Shown here: piece after piece, positions 18,620 through 26,990 of the stretch
Layout of the letters: the number at the start of each line of letters is the position of its first letter
Numbering within the stretch: the stretch's first letter is position 1
Assembly (NCBI GenBank): GCA_944392535.1
Contig: CALXWY010000003.1
Coordinates: 145,116-209,115 of the forward strand
Reading direction: 5' to 3'
Length of the DNA: 64,000 bases
From: an uncultured Alphaproteobacteria bacterium
Lineage (GTDB): Bacteria > Pseudomonadota > Alphaproteobacteria > Rs-D84
Translations under genes and position numbers: made by a program
The notes under the pieces: model-generated
Database searches by the model: none
Told to the model about the DNA's origin: nothing
Seen by the model: the letters and a program-made list of their open reading frames with translations, nothing else

Positions 18620-18966
18620 TATGCGCGTCCTTTTATGATATTTGGAATATTATTCAAATGGGTGTTTTATTGCAAACAAAAACGTTTGCCACGGCAAAGA
18701 AAATTATCTGCGACAGTAACAAGATATAAACTTTTTCATACAAAATATGGTATATTATATCATGTAAATTTGCAACTGGTATTTTTATGGAATTTTATAT
18801 GTAATTTTGTAATCTGGCGGCATGCCGTTTGGCGAATAAAAACTATTTAATTTTCATCCCGCGGAACCAGATTTCAGGCTGGGCTATAAAGCACATAAAT
18901 ATGAACGATATGAACGGTTGTATAATGAAAATATTAAATATTTTGCGCGAAAAAATGCATCAGTTA
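18620..18966. other. Intergenic region without supported gene
   Basis: The sequence is AT-rich. A 71-codon plus frame at 18635-18850 has no start signal or recognisable content. A plus frame at about 18857-18995 reads PDFRLGYKAHKYERYERLY, faintly like the PDLRNAVLAKKYERER segment of the protein at 2844, and may be a relic. Nothing else is visible. Confidence 0.4.
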
Positions 18967-18993
18967 TAAAAAACACCCCGCACTGTGCGGGGT
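18966..18993 (-). terminator. Terminator of tRNA-Ser(GCT)
   Basis: Minus strand ACCCCGCAC / GTGCGGGGT stem followed by a GTTTTTT run. Confidence 0.8.
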
Positions 18994-19000
18994 AAATTTC

Positions 19001-19089
19001 TGGCGGAGCGTATAGGACTCGAACCTATGGACCGCAAAAACACGGTCACAGATTAGCAATCTGCTGCATTACCACTCTGCCAACGCTCC
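19001..19089 (-). tRNA. tRNA-Ser (anticodon GCT)
   Basis: An 89-nt cloverleaf with long variable arm. The acceptor stem is GGAGCGT / ACGCTCC with G discriminator and encoded CCA. The D arm is TGGCAGAGTGGTAATGCA, the anticodon loop reads TTGCTAA (GCT), and the T arm contains GGTTCGAGTCC. It decodes AGC/AGU. Confidence 0.95.
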
Positions 19090-19106
19090 GCGTGGTTGCG
19101 TGGGGT

Positions 19107-19135
19107 ATTATACATAATTGAAAAATTAAATGCAA
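19107..19135 (-). promoter_or_regulatory. Promoter of tRNA-Ser(GCT)
   Basis: Minus strand TTGCAT (19135-19130), 17-nt spacer, TATAAT (19112-19107), 18 nt before the tRNA 5' end. Confidence 0.7.
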
Positions 19136-19185
19136 GGTGAAATGCAGTAATAAGCCAGATAATTATGAATGCCGATGCGGAATCA

Positions 19186-19210
19186 AAAAATCGCCCAAAC
19201 GGGCGATTTT
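19186..19210. terminator. accDA terminator
   Basis: Stem ATCGCCC / GGGCGAT with a 4-nt loop, A-run on one side and T-run on the other. On the minus strand it lies directly after the accDA stop. Confidence 0.8.
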
Positions 19211-19212
19211 TT

Positions 19213-20961
19213 TTAATTGTCGTGATTTTCTGAATCGTGGGGTGGCGCATAGATTTCAACATCGCGCGTCATCGCCAAGAACTTTTCAGCACGCCGGGTT
19301 GGCAATTCATCCACAGGGATTTTTTGCAATTCTGTGATTTGTTCGGCAACAGCATTTGCCAACATTTCCATTGTCGTTTGCCAATCTGTGTGCGCGCCCC
19401 CGGCGGGTTCATCAACAATTTGGTCAATTATGTTCAAATCGGCCATGTCGCGCGCGGTTAATTTCATCGCGGCGGCGGCGGTTGCCTTGTATTTATTATC
19501 TTTCCACAAAATACTGGCACAAGATTCTGGGGCGATAACAGAATAAATTGTGTTTTCCAGCATTAATACGCGGTCGCCTGTACCAATTGCAATGGCGCCA
19601 CCACTGCCCCCTTCGCCGACATTAACGGCGACATATGGGGTTTTGATATCCAACCCGGTGGCAATAGATGATGCAATCGCTTGGGACTGGCCACGTTCTT
19701 CGGCGGCACTGCCGGCGAATGCGCCCGCGGTATCAAACAGTGATATTAACGGCAAGGCGAATTTTTCCGCCAGTCGCATCAGGCGTTGTGCCTTGCGATA
19801 TCCTTCGGGATTAGGCATGCCGAATCTGTGCAGTTGACGGGTTTCAATTGTGCGCCCTTTTTCTTGGCCGATAATTACGGCCGGTATACCACGCCAATAT
19901 CCAATACCGCCACACATGGCCGGATCTTCGCCAAATAAACGGTCGCCGGCCAGGTATGTCCAATCGTCTACGATGCCATTTATATAATCCAAAAAGTGTG
20001 GGCGGTTTTCGTTGCGCGCCAACAGAACCTTGTCATACGCATCGGTTTCGCCCATGCCACGAACTTTTTTATTGTCTGTGGATGGTGTCGTGACATTAAT
20101 CGCACGTGGCGCACGCGGTTGTTTGGTTAATACGGCCAAGATTTTTTCCAGTTTTTCTTTTAGTTCCGCGCGCGGAACAACCATATCAACCATGCCGTGT
20201 TCATATAAATAATCGGCTGTTTGGAAATTAGACGGTAATTTTTCGCGTATATTTTGTTCAATAACACGACGACCGGCAAATCCAATACGGGCGCCTTGTT
20301 CGGCAATATTAATATCACCCAGCATTGCAAACGATGCCGTCACCCCACCGAACGTTGGGTCTGTTAACAGAACAATATACGGAATCCCGTTTGCGTGTAA
20401 TTTGTTTACAGCAACCGTTGTGCGGGCCATCTGCATCAAAGATAAAATATTTTCTTGCATTCGGGCACCACCACTGCATGTAACCATGATAAATGGACGT
20501 TTTGATTCAATGGCATGTTCCATGCTGGCCACAATGCCGTCGCCAGCCGCGCGTCCCATTGATCCCAACAAAAAGTCACCATTCAAAATACAAATTGTCG
20601 TTGGAATGCCACCAATAATTCCATCTGCGGATGTAACGGCATCATGATAGCCGGTTTCGGCACGCGCCTCTTCCAGACGATCAATATATGATTTGCGATC
20701 AACAAAATTCAGTGGGTCGTCGGATACCGTTGGTAATGCAATACGCGACCATTCGTTGTTGTCAAATAATAAATCAAATCTCTGTTTCGGGGTCATTATA
20801 AATGCGCGTCCGCAACGGGGGCAAATGTAATGATTAGACTTATAGTCTTTGTAATACACCAAGTGCCCGCAAGATTCGCACTTAATCCACATCAGGCGGC
20901 GAATCCGGTCATAGCGTTCACGATTACGATTTTTTATGCCTGCTCTTTTTCCAAATAACAT
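19213..20961 (-). CDS. accDA: Fused acetyl-CoA carboxylase carboxyltransferase (AccD-AccA)
   Basis: One 582-residue protein carries both carboxyltransferase subunits, which are separate genes in most proteobacteria. Residues 1-280 are AccD: zinc ribbon Cys28, Cys31, Cys47, Cys50, then GGIPTTICILNGDFLLGSMG and FIMVTCSGGARMQENI. From about residue 300 it is AccA: PHFLDYINGIVDDWTYLAGDR, IGQEKGRTIETRQLHRFGMPNPEGYRKAQRLM, LFDTAGAFAGSAAEERGQS and VGEGGSGGAIAIGTGDRV. The enzyme moves carboxyl from biotin to acetyl-CoA to give malonyl-CoA. Both halves look intact. Confidence 0.95.
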   Translation of the reverse strand: MLFGKRAGIKNRNRERYDRIRRLMWIKCESCGHLVYYKDYKSNHYICPRCGRAFIMTPKQRFDLLFDNNEWSRIALPTVSDDPLNFVDRKSYIDRLEEARAETGYHDAVTSADGIIGGIPTTICILNGDFLLGSMGRAAGDGIVASMEHAIESKRPFIMVTCSGGARMQENILSLMQMARTTVAVNKLHANGIPYIVLLTDPTFGGVTASFAMLGDINIAEQGARIGFAGRRVIEQNIREKLPSNFQTADYLYEHGMVDMVVPRAELKEKLEKILAVLTKQPRAPRAINVTTPSTDNKKVRGMGETDAYDKVLLARNENRPHFLDYINGIVDDWTYLAGDRLFGEDPAMCGGIGYWRGIPAVIIGQEKGRTIETRQLHRFGMPNPEGYRKAQRLMRLAEKFALPLISLFDTAGAFAGSAAEERGQSQAIASSIATGLDIKTPYVAVNVGEGGSGGAIAIGTGDRVLMLENTIYSVIAPESCASILWKDNKYKATAAAAMKLTARDMADLNIIDQIVDEPAGGAHTDWQTTMEMLANAVAEQITELQKIPVDELPTRRAEKFLAMTRDVEIYAPPHDSENHDN

Positions 20962-20976
20962 TTTAATGCCTGTACT

Positions 20977-21255
20977 TTATTCGTTCATTTTTTTTGTCAG
21001 TTCACGGCTGGGCTTGAATAATATCGTTGTGCTGGCGTCCAGATGCATTGGTTGCCCAGTACATGGATTATATCCAATTTTTGTTGCACGTGGCCGTGGT
21101 TGAAATGTCCCAAATCCACGAATTTCAATTCTGTTGCCGTTTGCCACGGATTCAATCATTTGTTCAGACACACTGTCCAATATCGCCGCCGCATCAGATG
21201 CGCGCATGTGTTTGAATTGAACCTGGATAGAACGTACAATATCAGAACGTTTCAT
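20977..21255 (-). CDS. ihfB: Integration host factor / HU-family DNA-binding protein
   Basis: The 92-residue protein has the bacterial histone-like fold: KRSDIVRSIQVQF, DAAAILDSVSEQMIESVANGNRIEIRGFGTF, then the DNA-clamping arm PRPRATKIGYNPCTGQ and FKPSRELTKKM. GNRIEIRGFGTF favours the IHF beta subunit over HU. It bends DNA in recombination, replication and transcription. It lies 15 nt upstream of accDA on the same strand. Assignment to IHF-beta rather than another HU-like protein is probable, not certain. Confidence 0.8.
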   Translation of the reverse strand: MKRSDIVRSIQVQFKHMRASDAAAILDSVSEQMIESVANGNRIEIRGFGTFQPRPRATKIGYNPCTGQPMHLDASTTILFKPSRELTKKMNE

Positions 21256-21423
21256 ATAATTTCCTTTTTTGTATGGTTACTATTATTTATATCTTAGCAC
21301 ATTTTATCAAGAATAAAGTTTATATGTACAAATTTCAAGAATTATAATTTTATAAGATAACATGCCTGTTATATTTTGACCGATAATCTAATAAAATTTG
21401 ATTTGTAACCAAAAGGATTATAA

Positions 21424-22161
21424 ATGCATGATTGTATGTGTCCAGGACACGATGTCCATGATATGCCCCAAATGCCACTGATTGGTGATGCGGCACCAGA
21501 ATTTGTGGCAAATACGACAAATGGCACGGTAAAATTTCCGTCTGATTATGCGGGGCGATGGGTGATTTTGTTTTCACATCCGGCGGACTTTACACCCGTG
21601 TGCACCACAGAATTTATCGCGTTTCAAAATATGATTGATAAATTTCATGAACTGAATACCGATATTATCGGATTGTCTGTGGGAACACTGACGGGGCATC
21701 TGGCATGGATAGATGCAATTCGCAATATTAAATACAACAGCGAAAACGGTACAGAGATTACTTTTCCAATTATTGATGATATGAATATGGATGTTGCACG
21801 TAAGTACGGCATGATTCATCATAATGCATCTGATGCAAAAACAGTACGGGCGGTGTTTATAATTGATACACATGGAATCATTCGTGCGATTTTATATTAC
21901 CCGTTAACCACAGGACGTAATTTTAACGAAATTTTGCGGATGGTGGTGGCATTGCAAACAACAGATGCGTTTCATGTATCAACGCCGGCGGATTGGCAAC
22001 CGGGCGACGATGTGGTCGTTTCTGCGCCATCAACAGTTGCGGAAATGCGTGCCCGTACAGGAAATAAACGCCCAGGAATGGATGTCAAAGCATGGTTTTT
22101 AACGTTGCAAAAACTATCGGCTGATTCAATTATGAAAAAATTGATAAAAAACCAGAAATAA
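21424..22161 (+). CDS. 1-Cys peroxiredoxin (Prx6 type)
   Basis: This thiol peroxidase of 245 residues reduces peroxides. Motif HPADFTPVCTTEF places the peroxidatic cysteine at Cys60; Thr57 and a later Arg complete the site. No cysteine follows residue 60, so it is a 1-Cys enzyme needing an external reductant. The C-terminal domain (DWQPGDDVVV, AWFLTLQKL) matches archaeal-type Prx6. An unusual N-terminal MHDCMCPGHDVHDM adds two cysteines and three histidines that might bind a metal. AAAGGA precedes the ATG. Confidence 0.9.
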   Translation: MHDCMCPGHDVHDMPQMPLIGDAAPEFVANTTNGTVKFPSDYAGRWVILFSHPADFTPVCTTEFIAFQNMIDKFHELNTDIIGLSVGTLTGHLAWIDAIRNIKYNSENGTEITFPIIDDMNMDVARKYGMIHHNASDAKTVRAVFIIDTHGIIRAILYYPLTTGRNFNEILRMVVALQTTDAFHVSTPADWQPGDDVVVSAPSTVAEMRARTGNKRPGMDVKAWFLTLQKLSADSIMKKLIKNQK

Positions 22162-22169
22162 AATTTGCC

Positions 22170-22514
22170 TTAAAATACCAATGGAAAATCGCGAATGTCC
22201 ATCGGTACGCCGTCGCGTTCAGGATTCCATTGGTATTCATCCATACGAACGCGTTTGTCACGGGTGAATTTTACCCCTTCGGATTTCAGGGCCTTGTATT
22301 GTTGTTCAAAGAATCCGGGACCACACAGACTGCCATCTTTGAATACAACGCGATGCCATGGCAAATGCCAACTGTTTTTATTATTGGATGCATATCCCAC
22401 AAATCGTGCCATGCGTGGCCGGCCAATCATACGTGCAATTTGACCAAACGTTGCCACCCGCCCCGCAGGAATTCGCGCAACAATATCATAAACTTGTTCA
22501 TTAAATGATTTCAT
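22170..22514 (-). CDS. Alkyltransferase-like (ATL) protein
   Basis: The 114-residue protein matches the O6-alkylguanine-DNA alkyltransferase C-terminal domain: VYDIVARIPAGRVATFGQIARMIGRP and VGYASNNKN. The active-site PCHRV is PWHRV, with Trp53 in place of the acceptor cysteine. That defines ATL proteins, which bind alkylated bases and recruit nucleotide excision repair rather than repairing directly. ATG 22514 gives the family-like N terminus; a longer frame reaches 22550. Confidence 0.88.
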   Translation of the reverse strand: MKSFNEQVYDIVARIPAGRVATFGQIARMIGRPRMARFVGYASNNKNSWHLPWHRVVFKDGSLCGPGFFEQQYKALKSEGVKFTRDKRVRMDEYQWNPERDGVPMDIRDFPLVF

Positions 22515-22591
22515 ATGGACAATATTGTACCGCATTACAGAAAAAATCAAATTCTTTTTGTTTTTGACGCCGCATATGAATGAAATAAAAA

Positions 22592-23158
22592 CTAATATGA
22601 TGTTGTTCGGGCTGTCCAGCCACGTCGCGCCGTTGGCCAGTTTGGCATTGTTTGTAATGATTGCATTCTGTTGTCTATCAGTGATTTCATGAAATCATTT
22701 ATTTTGCTGTCTGGAATTGCATTTAATGCAGTTATCGTTTGTTTGCCCAAGTGTCCTGTTTCAGGTAATTCAGTGTGCATTTGTTCATTTAACGTTCGTT
22801 GGATTGTTTTTGTTGGAATGATTGGACCACTCATGACGCACATGTCAAATACAGCATTTCGTATACGTGGGTTGTTTATTTGCGGTATGTTCGTGTTATC
22901 CCAATATTCAGTCTTGTATATTTCGCGTGCTTGTTCTGGGGTTAAATTTTTTACGTCGGGTGGCATATTTGATTCTGGGTGGTGTGCAGCATAACTGTTC
23001 ATGGTGCTTTGTGTAATGCCCATATTGGTTGGTTCGTCATCAATTTGATTGCTGCCATCAGTATAGCCACCTTCGCGTTCAGCAAGTTTTTTATAAGCAA
23101 TGTCAAAGTTTTTGTCGTTGATGGCGGAATCTGGACGGATGTTATTTTGGGTATTCAT
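22592..23158 (-). CDS. GH108 peptidoglycan muramidase, phage or effector type
   Basis: The 188-residue protein has the Glyco_hydro_108 layout: FDIAYKKLAEREGGYTDG with catalytic Glu29, PTNMGIT, then a peptidoglycan-binding-like C-terminal half (IRNAVFDMCVMSGP, ALNAIPDSKINDFMKSLIDNRMQSL) ending in the typical RRGWTAR. No signal peptide is visible, so release would need a holin, lysis or a secretion system. It stands alone next to tRNA-Ser(CGA) without other phage genes. The same C-terminal pattern recurs as a fragment at 62902. Confidence 0.8.
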   Translation of the reverse strand: MNTQNNIRPDSAINDKNFDIAYKKLAEREGGYTDGSNQIDDEPTNMGITQSTMNSYAAHHPESNMPPDVKNLTPEQAREIYKTEYWDNTNIPQINNPRIRNAVFDMCVMSGPIIPTKTIQRTLNEQMHTELPETGHLGKQTITALNAIPDSKINDFMKSLIDNRMQSLQTMPNWPTARRGWTARTTSY

Positions 23159-23185
23159 GGTATTTTCCTGGTGTGAATCAAAAAA

Positions 23186-23227
23186 TCCCGCATTGCGGGA
23201 TAAAAAAACAGACGCAGTGCATGCGTC
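23186..23227. terminator. Two adjacent hairpins upstream of the GH108 gene
   Basis: TCCCGC att GCGGGA (23186-23200) has A/T runs on both sides and would terminate on either strand. Next to it is GACGCA / TGCGTC (23211-23227). They lie between tRNA-Ser(CGA) and the muramidase start, so the muramidase must be transcribed past or after them. Confidence 0.6.
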
Positions 23228-23272
23228 CGGTTATTGTGTGCAAGTATATCATAAATCGGGCAAAGTTTCAAT

Positions 23273-23295
23273 AAAAAATACCGCGGATGCGGTAT
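23273..23295 (-). terminator. Terminator of tRNA-Ser(CGA)
   Basis: Minus strand ATACCGC / GCGGTAT stem, 4-nt loop, followed by a T-run. Confidence 0.8.
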
Positions 23296-23301
23296 GATTC
23301 C

Positions 23302-23391
23302 TGGCGGAGACGAAGGGATTTGAACCCTTGATACGGTTGCCCGTATATACGATTTCGAGTCGCACGCATTCAACCACTCTGCCACGTCTCC
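23302..23391 (-). tRNA. tRNA-Ser (anticodon CGA)
   Basis: A 90-nt class II tRNA. The acceptor stem is GGAGACG / CGTCTCC with encoded CCA, the D arm is TGGCAGAGTGGTTGAATGC, the anticodon loop is CTCGAAA (CGA), with a long variable arm and T loop TTCAAAT. It decodes UCG. Confidence 0.95.
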
Positions 23392-23402
23392 GAATGTGTG
23401 TG

Positions 23403-23430
23403 ATTATACAGATTTCGTTTTTATTTGCAA
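23403..23430 (-). promoter_or_regulatory. Promoter of tRNA-Ser(CGA)
   Basis: Minus strand TTGCAA (23430-23425), 16-nt spacer, TATAAT (23408-23403). Confidence 0.7.
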
Positions 23431-23442
23431 GTGATTTTGACC

Positions 23443-23471
23443 TTGCATAAAGCAATATATATTTTTATAGT
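23443..23471 (+). promoter_or_regulatory. Promoter of the OMP leader
   Basis: TTGCAT (23443-23448), 17-nt spacer, TATAGT (23466-23471), divergent from the tRNA-Ser promoter. Predicted start near 23478. Confidence 0.55.
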
Positions 23472-23477
23472 GGTAAT

Positions 23478-23670
23478 GATATGACGAGTTGTCATATTGG
23501 GCTTCACAACCCTTTAACCAGCGTCGGTGACGACGATAATTATCTCCAATCGTACAGGTTGGAGTGCGGTTAATATATTGAATACCCGCGCAATTCTGGT
23601 TAATTGTTGTGAAACTCCAACCACCAAATATTAATTGGTGGTTTTGTTTTTGTAACCAAGGGGGTATCAA
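23478..23670 (+). promoter_or_regulatory. Structured attenuator-like leader RNA of the OMP gene (copy C)
   Basis: The outer helix TTCACAAC (23503-23510) pairs with GTTGTGAA (23606-23613). The inner helix TTAACCAG (23514-23521) pairs with CTGGTTAA (23596-23603). Inside are hairpins CGTCG/CGACG (23522-23535), CTCCAA/TTGGAG (23544-23564) and GCGG/CCGC (23566-23589). ACTCCAACC (23614-23622) directly after the helix is complementary to GGTTGGAGT (23557-23565) and also overlaps the terminator 5' arm. The layout equals that of copies A, B and D despite different sequences. Confidence 0.7.
23621..23650 (+). terminator. Intrinsic terminator inside the OMP leader
   Basis: CCACCAA, 7-nt loop, TTGGTGG, then a T-run interrupted by one G. 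It ends 20 nt before the start codon; AAGGGGG follows as ribosome binding site. Confidence 0.7.
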
Positions 23671-24339
23671 ATGAAAAAAATAATATTAACCAGCATATGC
23701 GCATTTGGACTGGTCGGAACGGCGTGGGCAGAAACGGCGCCAACATCGGAATTACCAATAAAGGTATTTGCTGGGGCAAATGTGGCAATGACAATGCCAA
23801 TGTGGTCAAACGATTTGAATGATATGATGGACCAAATAAACACAGAATTGCCAGGATTAAATTTGGGATTGGGGGCCGAAGCCGGTATAAAATTTGGCGC
23901 CACCGATAAAATATATAATTTCGGATTAAGTATTGCGTATGATTATATGTTTGATTCTGCCGCAAATATTGGTTATCCATACAATCAATTAGTATCTGAA
24001 ATAAGCACCGGTTTTTCCGCCATCGGCATTTATTTTGATAATTATATCAGATTTGCTGATAACGCCGGAAAACGCAGTGATTTAGTTTTAGGAATTGGAT
24101 ATACAAATGGTACGGAACGCATTCAAATGACCACAACGCAATTAGGCTATACATATGGATTAAGCACAATTGATAGTGATGATTCTGGGTCATTTGTCGG
24201 GTTAAAAATCGGATACTTGCAACAAATTACATCAAACTTAGATTTTTCGGCTATGTTACGTATATTCATACCGACTGTAAGCGAAGGTGATTTAGATTCT
24301 ATATTCAATGTAAGTGCCGGAATTAGATATAATTTCTGA
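23671..24339 (+). CDS. Outer-membrane beta-barrel protein
   Basis: The 222-residue protein has a signal peptide (about 1-21, cut after TAWA). Alternating hydrophobic strands such as KVFAGANVAM, NLGLGAEAGIKFGA, NFGLSIAYDYMF, GIYFDNYIRF and LVLGIGYTNG follow, and it ends in aromatic NVSAGIRYNF, typical for Bam-dependent barrels. About eight strands are likely, OmpA-like in size. Specific function unknown. It sits behind the terminator-containing leader described separately. Confidence 0.75.
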   Translation: MKKIILTSICAFGLVGTAWAETAPTSELPIKVFAGANVAMTMPMWSNDLNDMMDQINTELPGLNLGLGAEAGIKFGATDKIYNFGLSIAYDYMFDSAANIGYPYNQLVSEISTGFSAIGIYFDNYIRFADNAGKRSDLVLGIGYTNGTERIQMTTTQLGYTYGLSTIDSDDSGSFVGLKIGYLQQITSNLDFSAMLRIFIPTVSEGDLDSIFNVSAGIRYNF

Positions 24340-24340
24340 T

Positions 24341-24366
24341 AAACAACGCCCATTTGGCGTTGTTTA
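24341..24366. terminator. Bidirectional terminator between OMP and amidase genes
   Basis: AAACAACGCC / GGCGTTGTTT with a 5-nt loop, between convergent genes and overlapping the amidase stop. Confidence 0.7.
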
Positions 24367-25515
24367 TACATCAAAATTGTATGCCTTGACAGATTTGACG
24401 ATGGCGGCGACCAGTTTATCCTGGTGAGATGATGTTTTTAACAGTTTTTCTTCGCTGGCATTAGACAGGTGACCCAATTCAATCAATGCGCCCGGCACGG
24501 TTGAACGCAATACCGCAAATGGCGCATGGCGCACATCGGGCCCCGGTTGTTGCGTTATGTTGGCGCGCTTGAACGCCGACGCACAACCATTTGCATATTC
24601 CACAGACAATTCGGCGACCGCGTGTTGCTGTAACGACGACAGTGCAATACGAATGTCTTTGTCAAATTGTTCAAATCCACTGACATCAATTTTATCGGCG
24701 GCGTTTTCTGCATCGGCCAGTTTGGCGGCCTCTTCATCTGATGCCTTTTCAGACAATGTGTATACTGAAAAACCCTTCATAGAACGGCTGGGGTTCGCAT
24801 TGGCATGCAAAGACAAGAATAAGTCAGCATGTTTCTTTTCACCAATTGATGCACGTTGCGCCAATTTCAGATATGTATCATTACTGCGCGTTAAATATGT
24901 TTGGAATCCCGCAGAATCCAGTTTGTTCTTTAATTTCTTTGCAACCGATAATACGACCGTTTTTTCTTGGGTTCCGCCCTTGCCAATGCATCCAGGGTCC
25001 TTGCCCCCATGGCCGGCATCAATTACCACAACATATTTACGCGATGGCTGCGCGCTGGTTTGTTTTTGGGTTGTTGTTGTCGCCACTGTGCCAGATGCCG
25101 CCGTAAAATCCAGCACCAATCGGTATTCATTATCACCGTTTGGCGATAACAGCATTATGTTATCGCGTGGAATTTCATTTATTGGGCGTGCCAAATCAGC
25201 AATTATCTTTAATGTGTCGCCGGATTGCACCTGGGTAATAGAGTTAATCAGGGTCCCCGATGCCATTTGTGGTGCCAAATTTGCATTTGCTGATGTATTA
25301 TTTAATGTAACAACGATTTGATTCGTCGGATACGATACAGAATATGATGGCCGTGCCGATGTTTCAATCACCAATCGGGTTTTGTTACCCGGCTGAATCC
25401 CGGTACGAACATTGCGCAATGCGTTGCGGGCGGCAAATGCCATACGTGGCAAAACCGCAACAATAACCGCCGTTAATCCGGATATTTTCAAAACATCGCG
25501 TCTGGTTAGTTTCAT
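24364..25515 (-). CDS. amiC: N-acetylmuramoyl-L-alanine amidase (AmiC type, Tat-exported)
   Basis: This zinc amidase of 383 residues splits the amide bond between MurNAc and the stem peptide during daughter-cell separation. It has a twin-arginine signal TRRDVLKISG, an AMIN domain (about 35-140: TRLVIETSARPSYSV, YRLVLDFTA), a Thr/Gln-rich linker, and an Amidase_3 domain with VVVIDAGHGGKDPG, a Glu in GGTQEKT, DLFLSLHANA and ALIELGHLSN. The autoinhibitory-helix region around EEAAKLADAENAAD is present, which suggests control by an activator. Symbol by family. Confidence 0.92.
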   Translation of the reverse strand: MKLTRRDVLKISGLTAVIVAVLPRMAFAARNALRNVRTGIQPGNKTRLVIETSARPSYSVSYPTNQIVVTLNNTSANANLAPQMASGTLINSITQVQSGDTLKIIADLARPINEIPRDNIMLLSPNGDNEYRLVLDFTAASGTVATTTTQKQTSAQPSRKYVVVIDAGHGGKDPGCIGKGGTQEKTVVLSVAKKLKNKLDSAGFQTYLTRSNDTYLKLAQRASIGEKKHADLFLSLHANANPSRSMKGFSVYTLSEKASDEEAAKLADAENAADKIDVSGFEQFDKDIRIALSSLQQHAVAELSVEYANGCASAFKRANITQQPGPDVRHAPFAVLRSTVPGALIELGHLSNASEEKLLKTSSHQDKLVAAIVKSVKAYNFDV

Positions 25516-25565
25516 GTCAGTATATTATATCAAAAAATCGGATGGTATTCAAGCAATCCCAGGAA

Positions 25566-25590
25566 TAAAAATGCCCACCGCATGGTGGGC
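25566..25590 (-). terminator. Terminator of the Cys-containing secreted protein gene
   Basis: Minus strand GCCCACC / GGTGGGC stem followed by ATTTTTATT. Confidence 0.75.
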
Positions 25591-25597
25591 GTATGTT

Positions 25598-26860
25598 TTA
25601 TTGACTGATACAACTGGCAAACATTTGCGAAATCAAATTAGATTCTTGGGTTGTTAATTGTTGTACCGGTACGATATAGCATCGTGCACTGTCGCGGATA
25701 ATAAACACCTTGGTTCCGCGGGTGTACGCTGTTTGCATATTTGCCAATTGTGCCGTTGTTAAAAACGCATTTTGCGTTGTGGACGGGTTGCTCATTGCCG
25801 CCTGGACCAATTGATATGCCGTGGCATAGTCATATACATTGGACATAACAGATACATCCATATATAAACTCTGGTTTTCATATGGATTTTCAACGACCGG
25901 TGCCGTGGATGGAAATGCCACGCCTGTTGCCAATGCAGCGACGGTTTGCAGTGTTGATGGTTGACCGCTGGATGACGATGTTGATTGCGACGCTGTGTTA
26001 ATTTGCAAGTCGTCACCACATGCCAAATTCATTCGGTTGGTATAACTGGCCAATACAGAATCAACCGCGGTTTGCCAATCTTCGCCCTTTTCATTCATTT
26101 CCAAGTTTAATATTTTTTCGGCCCATCCCCATATGTTTGCGCCAACGTTACCGGCGTTCGCAAAACGGGTTACCATTTCTGCCGATCCGCCCGGTACCCC
26201 GGCGCCACATGCGTCGGTTAACATCGTTGTTAACATGCTGGTTGTTTCATTGCCATATGCCAATGCCACAGAATGGCATGCCATGGCCGCTTCTAATTCT
26301 TGGCGGCGTTGCAGGCACAGGTCAGAATGTGATTTTGATAATTCATCGGCCATATTCGCCATGGACAGATACGACATCACTTCCTGTTGTACATATGGTG
26401 GACACAGGCGTGCGGCCGTATTCTGGCCACCGGCCCCGGTGCGTGTACCCGTGTTGTATTGCGGCAACAACACCGACGTATCACGTTGCAGGCACAACAT
26501 GGCATAGTTATACAATTCACTTTCTGTGGCGTATTGGCAACGGCCGGTACGTTGACCCGGCACAACCGTAACATCGCCACAGTATTCCACCAGGCAATTA
26601 AAAATCTTTTCCCGACACGCGGTGTCCACATCAGGTTGGGTCACCATGTAGTATGTATTACGCTGATTTGTTTGGTATGCATTTGCCAAGCTTTGGTATC
26701 CGCGACCCGCAGATGTCGTACTGGTGCCGGTGTTTGTGTACCCATTGGTTAATCCACGTTGCACAGAATCTGTAGCGGTTGTCCCCGCCGATACCGCCAA
26801 CGCCGGCGCGGCACATGCAATCGCCGCCATAAAACCAAACGCAAAAAATACTTTTTTCAT
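25598..26860 (-). CDS. Secreted cysteine-containing protein, unknown function
   Basis: The 420-residue protein has a signal peptide (about 1-22, ending PALA). A Ser/Thr/Gly-rich stretch leads to a domain with the pattern CREKIFNCLVEYCGD and further paired cysteines (CQYATESELYNYAMLCLQRD, CLQRRQELEAAMAC). The CREx4-5C...C pattern resembles CREAYATCMDQFCAN in the 855-residue protein at 43984, so the two may share a domain. The C-terminal third is Ser/Thr-rich then globular. Probably periplasmic or surface exposed. No known family recognised. Confidence 0.65.
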   Translation of the reverse strand: MKKVFFAFGFMAAIACAAPALAVSAGTTATDSVQRGLTNGYTNTGTSTTSAGRGYQSLANAYQTNQRNTYYMVTQPDVDTACREKIFNCLVEYCGDVTVVPGQRTGRCQYATESELYNYAMLCLQRDTSVLLPQYNTGTRTGAGGQNTAARLCPPYVQQEVMSYLSMANMADELSKSHSDLCLQRRQELEAAMACHSVALAYGNETTSMLTTMLTDACGAGVPGGSAEMVTRFANAGNVGANIWGWAEKILNLEMNEKGEDWQTAVDSVLASYTNRMNLACGDDLQINTASQSTSSSSGQPSTLQTVAALATGVAFPSTAPVVENPYENQSLYMDVSVMSNVYDYATAYQLVQAAMSNPSTTQNAFLTTAQLANMQTAYTRGTKVFIIRDSARCYIVPVQQLTTQESNLISQMFASCISQ

Positions 26861-26990
26861 GGTAATATTCCCTCTCGTTTAGAAAAATTTTAACATATTG
26901 GTAAAAAAAAGGCAATCATTCATTTTACATTATAAAGTACAAAAATGTTGATTTAGACAAATATATCGGCAATAATCGCCTGTGATGATT

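Noticed and set aside
18635..18850. 71-codon plus-strand frame after cysS
   Set aside because: No ribosome binding site, no recognisable features, and AT-rich intergenic composition.
18857..18995. Relic of the 2844-type protein (PDFRLGYKAHKYERYERLY)
   Set aside because: Resemblance covers only about 20 residues with weak identity; recorded as intergenic content rather than a pseudogene.
22170..22514. Active methylated-DNA cysteine methyltransferase
   Set aside because: The acceptor cysteine is replaced by Trp (PWHRV), so it is annotated as an ATL protein.
22592..23158. Prophage at 22.5-23.2 kb
   Set aside because: Only a lone GH108 muramidase is present; no capsid, tail, integrase or holin genes are nearby.
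23503..23613. Invertible promoter flanked by inverted repeats
   Set aside because: The inverted repeats are short, nested and differ between loci, no recombinase is nearby, and covariation with a terminator points to RNA structure.
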